A stretch of DNA of 64,000 nt from Streptomyces sp. NRRL F-5727 (GCF_000719555.1 NZ_JOGX01000009.1:62001-126000), one strand, 5' to 3'. Shown: positions 45,169 through 54,344, counted from the first letter of the stretch. The notes: a model not told the origin generated them from the letters alone. Numbers and translations: made by a program.

Positions 45169-46017
45169 ATGCTGCGCATCGCCGTCCCCAACAAGGGTTC
45201 CCTCTCCGGACCTGCGTCGGCCATGCTCCATGAGGCGGGCTACCGCCAGCGCAAGGAGTCCAAGGAGCTGGTGGTCATCGACCCCGACAACGAGGTCGAG
45301 TTCTTCTACCTGCGGCCGAAGGACATCGCCCTCTACGTGGCGTCCGGGAAGCTCGACATCGGCATCACCGGCCGTGACCTGCTCCTCGACTCCGGCGCGA
45401 GCGCCGAGGAGATCCTGGCGCTGAACTTCGGCCGCTCCACCTTCCGCTACGCCACCCGCCCGGGCACCGCGAACGGCCCGGAGGACTTCGGCGGCATGAC
45501 GATCGCCACCTCCTACGAGGGCATCGTCGCCAAGCACCTCGCCGACCAGGGCATCGACGCCTCCGTCGTCCACCTCGACGGCGCGGTCGAGACCGCCATC
45601 CAGCTCGGCGTCGCCCAGGTCATCGCCGACGTGGTCGAGACCGGCACCAGCCTGCGCAACGCCGGCCTGGAGGTCATCGGCGAGCCGATCCTGAAGTCCG
45701 AGGCGATCGTCGTCCGCCGCCACGGCGCCGAGACCGACCAGCCGCAGGTCCAGCAGTTCCTGCGCCGCCTCCAGGGCGTCCTGGTCGCCCGCAGCTACGT
45801 GATGATGGACTACGACTGCCGCGCCGAGCACCTGGAGCAGGCCGTCGCCCTCACCCCGGGCCTGGAGTCGCCGACCATCTCCCCGCTGCACAACGAGGGC
45901 TGGGTCGCCGTCCGCGCGATGGTCCCCGCCAAGGAGGCGCAGCGGATCATGGACGACCTGTACGAGATCGGCGCCCGCGCGATCCTCACCACCGCGATCC
46001 ACGCCTGCCGTCTCTGA
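45169..46017 (+). CDS. hisG: ATP phosphoribosyltransferase (long form)
   Basis: The 282-residue protein begins LRIAVPNKGSLSGPASAMLH and has the PRPP region DVVETGTSLRNAGLEV. The C-terminal ACT-like domain of about 75 residues identifies the long form, inhibited by histidine. It catalyses the first step of histidine synthesis. hisE lies 51 bases upstream, the usual actinobacterial pair. Confidence 0.95.
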   Translation: MLRIAVPNKGSLSGPASAMLHEAGYRQRKESKELVVIDPDNEVEFFYLRPKDIALYVASGKLDIGITGRDLLLDSGASAEEILALNFGRSTFRYATRPGTANGPEDFGGMTIATSYEGIVAKHLADQGIDASVVHLDGAVETAIQLGVAQVIADVVETGTSLRNAGLEVIGEPILKSEAIVVRRHGAETDQPQVQQFLRRLQGVLVARSYVMMDYDCRAEHLEQAVALTPGLESPTISPLHNEGWVAVRAMVPAKEAQRIMDDLYEIGARAILTTAIHACRL

Positions 46018-46052
46018 CCCCGCCGCACCACTTCTGGCACCGAGGTACCCCG

Positions 46053-46505
46053 ATGTCCGAGCCGCTCACGCCCGCCCTCCCGGTCACCTTCCGGCCGGGC
46101 CGCACCCGCGCCGTCCTGCTGACCGTGGGGGTCGCCATGTTCGCGGCGATCACCGCCGTGGCGCTGATGCTGGAACGGCTCGGACCGGGGGAGCGGGTCA
46201 GCTTCGTCTTCACCGCCGCGCTCTTCCTCGGCGTCCTGGTGCTGCTGAGCCGCCCCAAGGTCGTCGCCGACGACGAGGGCGTCACGGTCGTCAACATCAC
46301 CCGCACCCGGCGCCTCGCCTGGGCGGAGATCCTCCGGGTCAACCTCCGCCCCGGCGACCCGTGGGTCTTCCTGGACCTCAGCGACGGCACCAGCCTGCCC
46401 GCCCTCGGCATCCAGCCCGGCATCGCCAAGGAGTCCGCCATCAGGGACGCCCGCGCCCTGCGGGCCCTCGCGGACAGCCACGGCACGGGCGCCGAGACGG
46501 CCTGA
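46053..46505 (+). CDS. Two-helix membrane protein with PH-like domain
   Basis: The 150-residue protein has two transmembrane helices (about 20-40 and 51-68) followed by a short PH-like domain (VVADDEGVTVVNITRTRRLAWAEI). Similar proteins follow hisG in many Streptomyces, but their role is unknown. It begins 35 bases after hisG and is probably cotranscribed. Confidence 0.82.
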   Translation: MSEPLTPALPVTFRPGRTRAVLLTVGVAMFAAITAVALMLERLGPGERVSFVFTAALFLGVLVLLSRPKVVADDEGVTVVNITRTRRLAWAEILRVNLRPGDPWVFLDLSDGTSLPALGIQPGIAKESAIRDARALRALADSHGTGAETA

Positions 46506-46586
46506 ACCCCGGTCCGGACGTCAGGGTTCAGCCCGGTCCGTCCCCCATCCGGGGCGTCCCCCTGCCACGCGGGGCGTCGGCGTGGC

Positions 46587-46746
46587 TAATCTGGAGGCGG
46601 TGGTGCCCGGCGCACCACCGCCTCGCGTGCACAGGGCCGCCGCCGGCGGCCTGCGAGGCCACCCTTCGACCCGAGGAGTGACTCCCTCCGGCAATGGACG
46701 GATCGTCCGGTAGTACCTGCGCCGCCCCCTCGTCCGAGGCGGCGGC
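46587..46746 (+). promoter_or_regulatory. Structured leader before the CNNM genes
   Basis: A possible -10 (TAATCT, 46587) is followed by a 13-bp perfect hairpin (46594-46606 with 46612-46624). A second fold, CCTCGC (46621-46626) with GCGAGG (46653-46658), encloses a 7-bp hairpin and would compete with the first for bases 46621-46624. A third hairpin (46721-46726 with 46741-46746, inner CCTC/GAGG) contains the Shine-Dalgarno and abuts the ATG. No known riboswitch class is recognised. Confidence 0.55.
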
Positions 46747-48084
46747 ATGATCGTCTCCCTGCTGCTCCTGCTGGCAGCCTTCCTCCTCATCCTCGCCAAC
46801 GGCTTCTTCGTCGCCGCCGAGTTCGGTCTCGTGACCGTCGAGCGCGCGGAGGCCGAGCGGGCCGCGGCCGCCGGCGACCGGCGCGCCCGCACCGTCGTCT
46901 CGGCGCTGCGCGAGCTGTCCTTCCAGCTCTCCGGCACCCAGCTCGGGATCACCCTCACCTCGCTCGTCGTCGGCATGCTCGCCGAGCCCGCGCTCGCCGG
47001 ACTGCTCAGCGCCCCGCTGGCCGCCACCGGGCTCCCCGCGGGCGCCGCCTCCGGCGTCGCCGTGGTGATCGGCATGCTGCTCGCCTCGGCGGTGCAGATG
47101 GTCGTCGGCGAACTCGTCCCCAAGAACTGGGCGGTCTCCCGGCCGCTCCAGGTCGCCCGCTTCGTCGCCGCCCCGCAGCGCCGCTTCTCCGCCCTCTTCC
47201 GGCCGGTGATCGCCCTGCTCAACCGGGTGGCGAACGGACTGGTCCGCGCCCTCGGCGTGGAGCCCACCGACGAGCTGGACTCGGTCCGCACCCCCGGCGA
47301 GCTGGAATCGCTCGCCCGGCACTCGGCCCGCGCCGGCGCCCTCGAACAGGACACCGCCGACCTCTTCGTACGGACCCTGTCCCTCGCCGGCCTCACCGCC
47401 GAACAGGTCATGACCCCGCGCGTGAAGGTCAGCGCCCTCCAGTGGGACGCCACCGCGGCCGACGTCCTCAACCTCACCCGCGCCACCGGCCTCTCGCGCT
47501 TCCCCGTCTACCGGGACCGCATCGACGAGGTCGTCGGCATGGTCCACCTCAAGGACGCGCTCGCCGTCGCCCCCGACGCCCGCCCGCGGACCCCGGTCGG
47601 CCGGATCACCGTCCCGCCGCTCCTCGTCCCCGAGTCACTGCCCGTCCAGGCCCTGCTGGAGCGGCTGCGCCGCGAACAGCCGATCGCCGTCGTCGTCGAC
47701 GAGTACGGCGGCACGGCCGGCGTGGTCACCCTGGAGGACATCGTCGAGGAACTCGTCGGCGAGGTCCGCGACGAGCACGACACCGCCGCCGACGCCCGCC
47801 CCGAGCTGGCCGCCGCGCCCGCCGAGGACGGCCGCCCCGCCTGGGAGGCCGACGGCTCCTGCCGCGTCCACACCCTGCGCCGGATAGGACTCGACGTGCC
47901 GGACGGCCCGTACGAGACCGTCGCCGGGCTCGTCGCCGACCTCCTCGGCCGCATCCCCGCCCCCGGCGACCGCGCCGAACTGCCCGGCTGGCGGCTCTCG
48001 GTCCGCCGCGTCGACCGCTTCCGGGCCGAACGGGTCCGGATCGTGCGCACCGCCCCGGTGCCGATGGCGGAGGCGGCCCGATGA
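46747..48084 (+). CDS. CNNM/CBS-domain transporter (hemolysin C/CorC type), full length
   Basis: The 445-residue protein has the CNNM (DUF21) membrane domain with four hydrophobic segments (1-180), a CBS pair (about 200-330; MTPRVKVSALQWD, VVDEYGGTAGVVTLEDIVEE) and a C-terminal CorC_HlyC domain (about 345-430). Related CorB/CorC proteins export magnesium. The gene lies behind a folded leader and overlaps a second, shorter paralogue by 4 bases. Confidence 0.92.
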   Translation: MIVSLLLLLAAFLLILANGFFVAAEFGLVTVERAEAERAAAAGDRRARTVVSALRELSFQLSGTQLGITLTSLVVGMLAEPALAGLLSAPLAATGLPAGAASGVAVVIGMLLASAVQMVVGELVPKNWAVSRPLQVARFVAAPQRRFSALFRPVIALLNRVANGLVRALGVEPTDELDSVRTPGELESLARHSARAGALEQDTADLFVRTLSLAGLTAEQVMTPRVKVSALQWDATAADVLNLTRATGLSRFPVYRDRIDEVVGMVHLKDALAVAPDARPRTPVGRITVPPLLVPESLPVQALLERLRREQPIAVVVDEYGGTAGVVTLEDIVEELVGEVRDEHDTAADARPELAAAPAEDGRPAWEADGSCRVHTLRRIGLDVPDGPYETVAGLVADLLGRIPAPGDRAELPGWRLSVRRVDRFRAERVRIVRTAPVPMAEAAR

Positions 48085-49127
48085 GCACCCTGCAACTCCT
48101 CCTCGCCGTCCTCCTCGTCCTGGCCAACGGCTTCTTCGTCGGCGCCGAGTTCGCGCTCGTCTCCGTCCGCCGCAGCCAGATCGAGCCGCTCGGCGGCGCC
48201 CGCGCCGCCCAGGTGCTGTACGGCCTGGAGAACCTGCCGCGGATGATGGCCGCCGCCCAGTTCGGCATCACCGTCTGCTCGCTGACGCTGGGCGCGGTCG
48301 CCGAACCGACCGTTGCCCACCTCCTGGAGCCGGCCTTCCACGCCGTCGGCGTCCCCGCCGGGCTGATCCACCCGCTCGGCTATGTGATCGCCCTCGCCGT
48401 GGTCGTCTTCCTCCACCTCGTCATCGGCGAGATGGTCCCGAAGAACCTGGCGATGGCCGCGCCGGAGCGGACCGCGCTCTGGCTCGCCCCCGCCCTGGTC
48501 GGCTTCGCCCGGCTCTGCCGGCCCGTGACGGCCGCCCTGGGCGCCTGCTCGCGGCTGGTGCTGCGGGCCTTCCGGGTCGAGCCCAAGGACGAGATCGAGG
48601 CCGTCTTCACCAGCGTCCAGCTCGGCCGCCTCGTCGAGGACGCCGGGCAGGCCGGACTCCTCGACCCGGCCGAGCAGGAGCGCCTGGAGGACGCCCTGGA
48701 GCTGGGCAGCCGCCCGGTCACCGACGTCCTCATCCCGGCCGCCGCGCTGGTCACCGTCCCGCCGTCGGTCACCCCCCGCCAGATCGAGGAGCTGACCGTA
48801 CGGACCGGCTACTCGCGCTTCCCGGTCCGCGCCGAGGGCCGGCACCCGGGCGTCTTCATGGGCTTCGTGCACGTGAAGGACGTCCTGGACCTGGAGGAGC
48901 GGGAGCGGGCGGTGCCGCAGCAGCTGTGGCGCCCGATGGCGACGCTCCGCGCCGAGCTGCCGCTCGACGACGCCCTCACCGTGATGCGCCGGGCGGCCAC
49001 CCACCTCGCGCAGGTGGCCGACGCCTCCGGGCGGGTCCTCGGCCTGGTCGCCCTGGAGGACGTCCTGGAGATGCTGGTCGGTGAGGTCCGCGACCCCGCC
49101 CACCGGCTGTCGCCCGTGCCGGCCTAG
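48081..49127 (+). CDS. Second CNNM/CBS transporter, without the CorC_HlyC domain
   Basis: The 348-residue paralogue has the same membrane domain (LLAVLLVLANGFFVGAEFAL) and CBS pair (SRFPVRAEGRHPGVFMGFVH, LEDVLEMLVGEV) but ends just after the CBS domains. The ATGA overlap with the first gene suggests that the two proteins are made in equal amounts and may form a heterodimer. The substrate is inferred to be a divalent cation. Confidence 0.92.
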   Translation: MSTLQLLLAVLLVLANGFFVGAEFALVSVRRSQIEPLGGARAAQVLYGLENLPRMMAAAQFGITVCSLTLGAVAEPTVAHLLEPAFHAVGVPAGLIHPLGYVIALAVVVFLHLVIGEMVPKNLAMAAPERTALWLAPALVGFARLCRPVTAALGACSRLVLRAFRVEPKDEIEAVFTSVQLGRLVEDAGQAGLLDPAEQERLEDALELGSRPVTDVLIPAAALVTVPPSVTPRQIEELTVRTGYSRFPVRAEGRHPGVFMGFVHVKDVLDLEERERAVPQQLWRPMATLRAELPLDDALTVMRRAATHLAQVADASGRVLGLVALEDVLEMLVGEVRDPAHRLSPVPA

Positions 49128-49128
49128 G

Positions 49129-51033
49129 TCAGAACGGGGGGTCCTGCTGGGGGCCGCGGTCCGTCGGACCGCGGCCCGACAGGACCTCCCCGTACGCCTG
49201 CATGAGGTCACCGAGCCGGAGCGTGGCCAGGTCGTCGCGGGTGAGGGTACCCGGGTAGCCGGAGAGCCGCAGGTCCCGGTAGGCGCAGGACTTCTCGTAC
49301 AGGGTGCGCAGGAAGCGTCCGTTGCCCAGCTCGTCGATCCAGCCCTGCTCGACCACGTGGGCGCTGATCGAGCGCAGCTCCTCCAGCGCCTCCTCGTCCC
49401 AGCCGTCGCCGTTGGCCGCGGCCAGCACCTCGCCGATCGAGGTCAGTTCGGCCGGCCGGTAGGAGGGGAAGTCGACGCGGGTGGTGAAGCGGGAGGAGAG
49501 CCCGGGGTTGGCGGCGAGCAGCCGGTCCATCCCCTCCGGGTAGCCGGCGAGGATGACGACGAGGTGGTCCCGGTTGTCCTCGGCCCGCTTCAGCAGCACC
49601 TGGAGGGCCTCGTCGCCGTAGGCGTCGCCCTTGCTGTAGCCGGAGTTGGAGAGCGCGTACGCCTCGTCCACGAAGAGCACCCCGCCGACCGCCGAGTCGA
49701 TCAGCTCGTTCGCCTTCACCGCCGTCTGGCCGAGGAACTCGCCGACGAGGTCGGCCCGTTGGGCCTCGACCAGATGGTCGCCGCCGAGCAGGCCGAGCGC
49801 GTAGAAGACCCGCCCCAGGATCCGGGCCACCGTCGTCTTCCCGGTGCCGGAAGGGCCGGAGAAGACGAAGTGCCGCTTCGGCGGCTGCACCGGCAGTCCC
49901 TGCCCGGCCCGCAGCCGGGCCATCTCCAGCTGTGCCGAGAGCGCCTTGACCTGCCGCTTCACCGGCTCCATCCCGACCATGCCCTCCAGTTCGGCGAGGG
50001 CCTCGGCGAGCAGCACCGGGTCGGTCGGTCCGGCCGGGAAGCGCGGCGGCCCGGCCGGCGCGGGCACCGGCGAGCTGTGCCGTACGACCTCCGGCGGCGC
50101 GGCCGGCACCGGGTCGGGGGAGCGGCGCAGCCCGTCGCCGGGGGCGCCGGGCTCCGTCTCGGGCCCGGCCGCGGTGTCCGTGCCGTCCTGGCCGGGGCCG
50201 CCGCCCACCGTGCCGAGGGCGACGGCGGCGAGCCCGGCCTGCTCGTCCATGCCGTCGAGCCCGTCGAAGCCGTCGTACTCGGCGATGGCGGCGAGCCGGG
50301 CGGCGGTGTCCATGAAGGCGGGGTCGACGCGGTGCACCGCGCGGTAGAGGGGGAGGGCGGCGGCGCTGCGGCCGGTGCCCTCGTGGGCGCGGGCCAGCCA
50401 GTAGCGCAGCTCCTTGCGCTGCGGCTGCTCGCTGCGGCAGCGCATCAGGGCCGCCGAGAGGAGCGGCTCGGCCTGCCCGTACATCTCCAGCCGGACCCGG
50501 GCCATGCCGCCGAAGAGACCGGCCTCGATGCCGAGCAGCGGGTCGTCGACGAGCGGCTCGGTGTGCCGGACCAGCTGCTCCCAGTCCTTGACCAGGTAGG
50601 CGCGGCAGGCGTGCAGGAAGCGGACCTGCGGGTCGGTGTCGACCGGCGGCAGCTCCGCGAGGGCGCGGTCCAGCTCCGGCACGTGCCGCCCGTCGAGCCA
50701 GTGGGAGGCGTGCGCGAGCAGCAGGTCGCGCGGGCTCTCCAGCACCGGCTGAACCCACCAGCCCAGCCAGTACCAGGAGTTGAGGGTGCGGCGGTGCCGG
50801 GCGCGCTGTTCCCCGAAGCGCTCGCGGTTGCGGTACATGCGCAGCAGCGCGGCCGTCGTGTCCACCCGGAGCGCGTGCAGCCCCAGCCAGGCGTCCGCCA
50901 TGCCCGGATCGATCCGGACCGCCGCCCGGAACTCCTCCTCGGCCTGCGGATAGGCGCCCATCGTGTAGGCGTCCACTCCGCGCAGCCAGGCGAGCTCGGC
51001 GGGGGCCTGCGCGCCCTGCGTGCCGATGTCCAT
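49129..51033 (-). CDS. EccA-like AAA ATPase with N-terminal TPR region
   Basis: The 634-residue protein has N-terminal TPR-like helices (about 1-270), a Pro/Ala-rich linker and a CbxX/CfqX-type AAA domain (about 370-610) with Walker A GPSGTGKTT, Walker B GGVLFVDEAY and an arginine finger in SSRFTTRVDFP. This layout is that of EccA of type VII secretion, yet no esx, eccB, eccC or mycP gene is near. ATG 51033 is chosen because the sequence upstream is a non-coding leader. Confidence 0.88.
   Translation of the reverse strand: MDIGTQGAQAPAELAWLRGVDAYTMGAYPQAEEEFRAAVRIDPGMADAWLGLHALRVDTTAALLRMYRNRERFGEQRARHRRTLNSWYWLGWWVQPVLESPRDLLLAHASHWLDGRHVPELDRALAELPPVDTDPQVRFLHACRAYLVKDWEQLVRHTEPLVDDPLLGIEAGLFGGMARVRLEMYGQAEPLLSAALMRCRSEQPQRKELRYWLARAHEGTGRSAAALPLYRAVHRVDPAFMDTAARLAAIAEYDGFDGLDGMDEQAGLAAVALGTVGGGPGQDGTDTAAGPETEPGAPGDGLRRSPDPVPAAPPEVVRHSSPVPAPAGPPRFPAGPTDPVLLAEALAELEGMVGMEPVKRQVKALSAQLEMARLRAGQGLPVQPPKRHFVFSGPSGTGKTTVARILGRVFYALGLLGGDHLVEAQRADLVGEFLGQTAVKANELIDSAVGGVLFVDEAYALSNSGYSKGDAYGDEALQVLLKRAEDNRDHLVVILAGYPEGMDRLLAANPGLSSRFTTRVDFPSYRPAELTSIGEVLAAANGDGWDEEALEELRSISAHVVEQGWIDELGNGRFLRTLYEKSCAYRDLRLSGYPGTLTRDDLATLRLGDLMQAYGEVLSGRGPTDRGPQQDPPF
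49141..49185 (+). terminator. Terminator for the CNNM genes, inside the AAA gene end
   Basis: A 12-bp perfect stem (49151-49162 with 49166-49177) inside an outer GTCCTG/CAGGAC stem follows the CNNM stop by 13 bases. The same bases encode residues near the C-terminus of the convergent AAA protein. Confidence 0.7.
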
Positions 51034-51194
51034 CGGGTCCCCCACAACCGTCGGCGTATGGACGGGATTTGACCGCACCTGCGGGCATCGTACCTGCGCA
51101 GGGGTGGTGCGCTTAAGAAGAAGCGCAAGATCCGGAATCGGTGACCCTGGGTGAGCGCGAGGGCCGGAAGGGGGTCCGGAGGGGTGGGGGAAGG

Positions 51195-51303
51195 GCAGAA
51201 CGAAGCCCCCGATCACGGGGGAACAACCGGGGGCTTCGTGTCCGCGGCGGCTGTCGAAAAGCCGCACATTGAGAACGTAAGACCTGTACGCCCCCGGGGT
51301 CAA
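51195..51303 (-). ncRNA. Candidate small RNA or attenuated leader before the AAA gene
   Basis: On the minus strand a promoter (-35 TTGACC, complement of 51298-51303; -10 TACGTT, complement of 51274-51279; 18-base spacer) is followed by a GCGGCT/AGCCGC hairpin. A terminator-like stem comes next (51229-51238 with 51201-51210). The product would be about 70 bases, or a 5' leader of about 230 bases if read through. The stem could instead end the upstream kinase transcript. Confidence 0.5.
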
Positions 51304-51342
51304 GCGCCGTCGAGGCACTTGCGGAAGCGGAACTCCGAGGGC

Positions 51343-51972
51343 TCAGTCCGCCACCATCAGGCCGTCACGGTGGGTGATGATCTGGTCCGTGCCCGCTGTC
51401 ACGGCAGGCCCGGGAAGCCAGTCGTACCCCTCGCCCCGCTCCCGTACCAGGGTGTCGGCGAAGGGCCGCGAAGGGTCCTCGGCGAAATGGCGAGTCTCCG
51501 CCACCACCCAGCCATCCCAGAACGCCGCCTGCTCCGGTCCGTCCCGGCGCCGGCCCCGCTCCCAGGACGCCCCGGCCGGCCGCTCCATCCACAGCAGCCA
51601 CGCCAGATGCGGGCGCAGCTCCCGCCGCCCGGCCCCCACGCCCTCCACCAGCACCACCGGCGCCGGCGGCAGCGCGCGGGCGGGCCCGAAGCGCCGCAGG
51701 TTCCAGTCGTACGGCCGGTAGCGCGCGGTCGCGCCGCGGGCCAGCGGCTCCAGGACCTGGTCGCGCAGCCGGCCGGTCCAGGAGAAGAGCTCGTCGTGGC
51801 TGGCGAGGTCGTCGAGGCGCAGGACGGGGGCGCCGCCGAGCGCGGCGGCGAGCCGGCCGGCGAGGGTGGACTTGCCGGAGCCGGCGTGGCCGTCGACCGC
51901 GACCAGCCGGACCGGTCCGAGCGAGGGCGGCAGCCGGCGCAGCGCGCGCGCCGCGCGGTCGAGGTCGTCCAT
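51343..51972 (-). CDS. Uridine-kinase-like P-loop protein
   Basis: The 209-residue protein has Walker A VDGHAGSGKST near residue 31 and LDDLASHDELFSW, with RYRPYDWN and VVLVEGVGAGR as in the uridine kinase/AAA_18 group. A nucleoside or small-molecule kinase activity is likely, but the substrate is unknown. It ends about 40 bases before the promoter proposed for the AAA leader. Confidence 0.8.
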   Translation of the reverse strand: MDDLDRAARALRRLPPSLGPVRLVAVDGHAGSGKSTLAGRLAAALGGAPVLRLDDLASHDELFSWTGRLRDQVLEPLARGATARYRPYDWNLRRFGPARALPPAPVVLVEGVGAGRRELRPHLAWLLWMERPAGASWERGRRRDGPEQAAFWDGWVVAETRHFAEDPSRPFADTLVRERGEGYDWLPGPAVTAGTDQIITHRDGLMVAD

Positions 51973-52153
51973 GCGGCCCAGCGTAGGTCAGGGGCGCTGC
52001 CGCAGGTCAGCGAGGTGCCACCGTCAGTGGTCCATACCCATGACGATGGCGGCGACGCGGGCCGAAGTGCTGGCGGAGGCCCCGCGAAGCCGGGATAGTG
52101 GGCCCGCGCAGCCCGCCCGATCGCCGTTCCGTCCTCGACTGGGGGTCCTCGCC

Positions 52154-53521
52154 ATGCCCGGATCAGCCTCACGCCGGACCGTCCTCGCCGCAGCGCTCGC
52201 GGCCGCCGCGGGCACGGCCGCGGCCGGAGCCGTACCGGCCTCGGCGTCCGAACCCGGCGGCACGGAGGAGGGGGCCGGCCTCCTGGCCCCCGGGACCGTC
52301 GCCAACCGCTTCTGGTCCACGTACACCGACTGGCGGTCCGGGGACGCCGACGGCACCCGGGCCGTCGCCGGGCGCCGCCCGGGCCTGGTCCTGGACGCCC
52401 CCCTGGGCCGCACCGACTACACCGACCCGCACACCGGGCGCACCTCCGCCTGGGAGTACGCCCGCTGGACCTCGCCCGCACACACCCCGTCCGTGCCCGC
52501 CACCGAGGTGATCGCCTCCTGGAACGCCCGCACGCCGGCCGGCACCTGGCTCCAGGTCGAGCTCTCCGGCACCTACGGCGACGGCACCGGCACCCCGTGG
52601 TTCGTCATGGGCCGGTGGGCCTCCGGCGACACCGACATCAAGCGCACCTCGGTCGACGACCAGACGGACGGCCGGAGCACCGTCTGGACGGACACCCTCG
52701 CCGTGGACGACCCGGCGAGCGGCCTCCGCCTCACCTCGTACCGCCTCCGGCTCACCCTCTACCGCCGCTCCGGCACCACGCTCACCCCCACCGTCTGGCG
52801 GCTCGGCGCGATGGCCTCGGACGTCCCGGACCGCTTCACGGTCCCGGCCTCCGAGCCCGCCCTCGCCCGCGAGCTGGCCGTCCCGCGCTACTCGCAGAAC
52901 ACCCACGTCGGCCAGTATCCCGAGTACGACAACGGCGGCGAGGCGTGGTGCAGCCCGACCTCCTCGCAGATGATCGTCGAGTACTGGGGCCGTGCGCCCT
53001 CGGCCGCCGACCTGGCCTGGGTGAACCCGGACTTCGCCGACCCGCAGGTCTGCCACGCGGCCCGGCACACCTACGACCACCAGTACTCCGGCTGCGGCAA
53101 CTGGCCCTTCAACGCCGCCTACGCGGCCGCCTACCCCGACCTGAACGCGGTGGTGACCCGGCTTCGCTCGCTCACCGACCTGGAGACCCTGATCCGGGTC
53201 GGCATCCCGGTGATCACCTCCCAGTCCTTCCGCAAGGAGGAGCTGACCGGCGCCGGCTACGGCACCTCCGGCCACCTGATGACGGTCATCGGCTTCACCG
53301 CCGACGGCGACGTGATCGCCAACGACCCGGCCTCCCCGACCAACGAGGCCGTCCGCCGGGTCTACCGCCGCCGCGAGTGGGAGAACATCTGGCTCCGGAC
53401 GAAGCGGTACGACGCGAACGGCAAGGTCAGAAGCGGCACGGGGGGTGTCTGCTATGTCTTCTGGCCGGTCGAGCCGGTGCCGGCTCAGCGACTCGTACTG
53501 CGGTCGGTGGGGCTGCTCTGA
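52154..53521 (+). CDS. Secreted C39-family cysteine peptidase, Tat-type signal
   Basis: The 455-residue protein starts MPGSASRRTVLAAALAAAAG, a twin-arginine-type signal (SRRTVL) of about 32 residues. A beta-rich region (about 45-230) precedes a C39-like peptidase domain with the nucleophile in EAWCSPTSSQMIVEYW, the His in SGHLMTVIGF and the Asn/Asp in ANDPAS. Unlike bacteriocin C39 peptidases it is not fused to an ABC transporter. It probably cleaves extracellular peptides. Confidence 0.87.
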   Translation: MPGSASRRTVLAAALAAAAGTAAAGAVPASASEPGGTEEGAGLLAPGTVANRFWSTYTDWRSGDADGTRAVAGRRPGLVLDAPLGRTDYTDPHTGRTSAWEYARWTSPAHTPSVPATEVIASWNARTPAGTWLQVELSGTYGDGTGTPWFVMGRWASGDTDIKRTSVDDQTDGRSTVWTDTLAVDDPASGLRLTSYRLRLTLYRRSGTTLTPTVWRLGAMASDVPDRFTVPASEPALARELAVPRYSQNTHVGQYPEYDNGGEAWCSPTSSQMIVEYWGRAPSAADLAWVNPDFADPQVCHAARHTYDHQYSGCGNWPFNAAYAAAYPDLNAVVTRLRSLTDLETLIRVGIPVITSQSFRKEELTGAGYGTSGHLMTVIGFTADGDVIANDPASPTNEAVRRVYRRREWENIWLRTKRYDANGKVRSGTGGVCYVFWPVEPVPAQRLVLRSVGLL

Positions 53522-53539
53522 GAGCGGGGCCCCGGGGCG

Positions 53540-54085
53540 TCAGCGGCGCTCCGGGATCTCCGGGTAGCGGGCGGCGATCAGGTCGCTCGCCCGGGGGCCG
53601 CGGGCGAAGACGAAGTCGGGGGTGTCCAGGGGGCGGCCGGTGAGGCGGTCCACCACGAGCGGGTCGGCGGCGACGCCCGTCGCGGCGTCGACGAGGACGA
53701 GGCTCCGCTCCTCGGGGGCCAGCCGGTGGTTGCCCCAGGCCGCCATGACCAGGAGGAGCGGACGCAGGGCGCGGCCGCGGGCGGTCGGCCGGTACCGCGG
53801 GTCGCCGGGGTCCGGGTCGGTGTCCTCGGTCTCCAGCAGGCCCTTCGCCGTGAGGGCGGCGATCCGTTCCGTCAGGACCTCGGGGGAGAGGGCCAGGTTC
53901 CGGCGGATCTCCGTGAAGCGGGTGTGGCCGTCGAAGACCTCGTGCAGGAGCTCCAGGGTCCACCAGGGGCCGATGGCCTCGGCCGTGCGGGCCAGGGGGC
54001 AGTCGGGGATGCGCGGCTTCGGGCCGGCCGCCGGCGGCGGGTCCGTGCGCCCGCTGTCGCGCGCTTCCGGGGAGGGGCTGTTCAC
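53540..54085 (-). CDS. HxlR-type winged-helix regulator
   Basis: The 181-residue protein carries the HxlR core CPLARTAEAIGPWWTLELLH, then LSPEVLTERIAALTAKGLLE and RYRPTARGRALRPLL (about 40-130). The first Cys matches the redox-sensing position of some family members. GTG 54085 is chosen because GGAG lies 6 bases before it; the longer open frame upstream is not coding. It is divergent from the thioesterase-ECF genes and may control them. Confidence 0.87.
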   Translation of the reverse strand: MNSPSPEARDSGRTDPPPAAGPKPRIPDCPLARTAEAIGPWWTLELLHEVFDGHTRFTEIRRNLALSPEVLTERIAALTAKGLLETEDTDPDPGDPRYRPTARGRALRPLLLVMAAWGNHRLAPEERSLVLVDAATGVAADPLVVDRLTGRPLDTPDFVFARGPRASDLIAARYPEIPERR

Positions 54086-54344
54086 CGTCGGCTCCGATCG
54101 GCTCGGCGGGCGGAAGGGTCCGATGCCGATTCTGCGCCCTGGCGTCCGCCGGGACGGGCGACCGGAAAGGAAGGGGAAAGATCCGGGCGGAGCCGGGGGC
54201 ACGTGTGGATTGCGGTGCCGCTCTGTGCAATCGGCATGATCGGCTGGTTGATCTTCACCAGGGCGGTCTCCGGGCCCGGTCAAGTCCACGACGCACGGGT
54301 ACAGTTGGGCCGCCGCCGCCTCGACGAGCAGCCGGGACGGGTGC

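Noticed and set aside
49129..51033. A type VII secretion locus
   Set aside because: Only the EccA-like ATPase is present; no WXG100 protein, EccC-type ATPase or mycosin is nearby.
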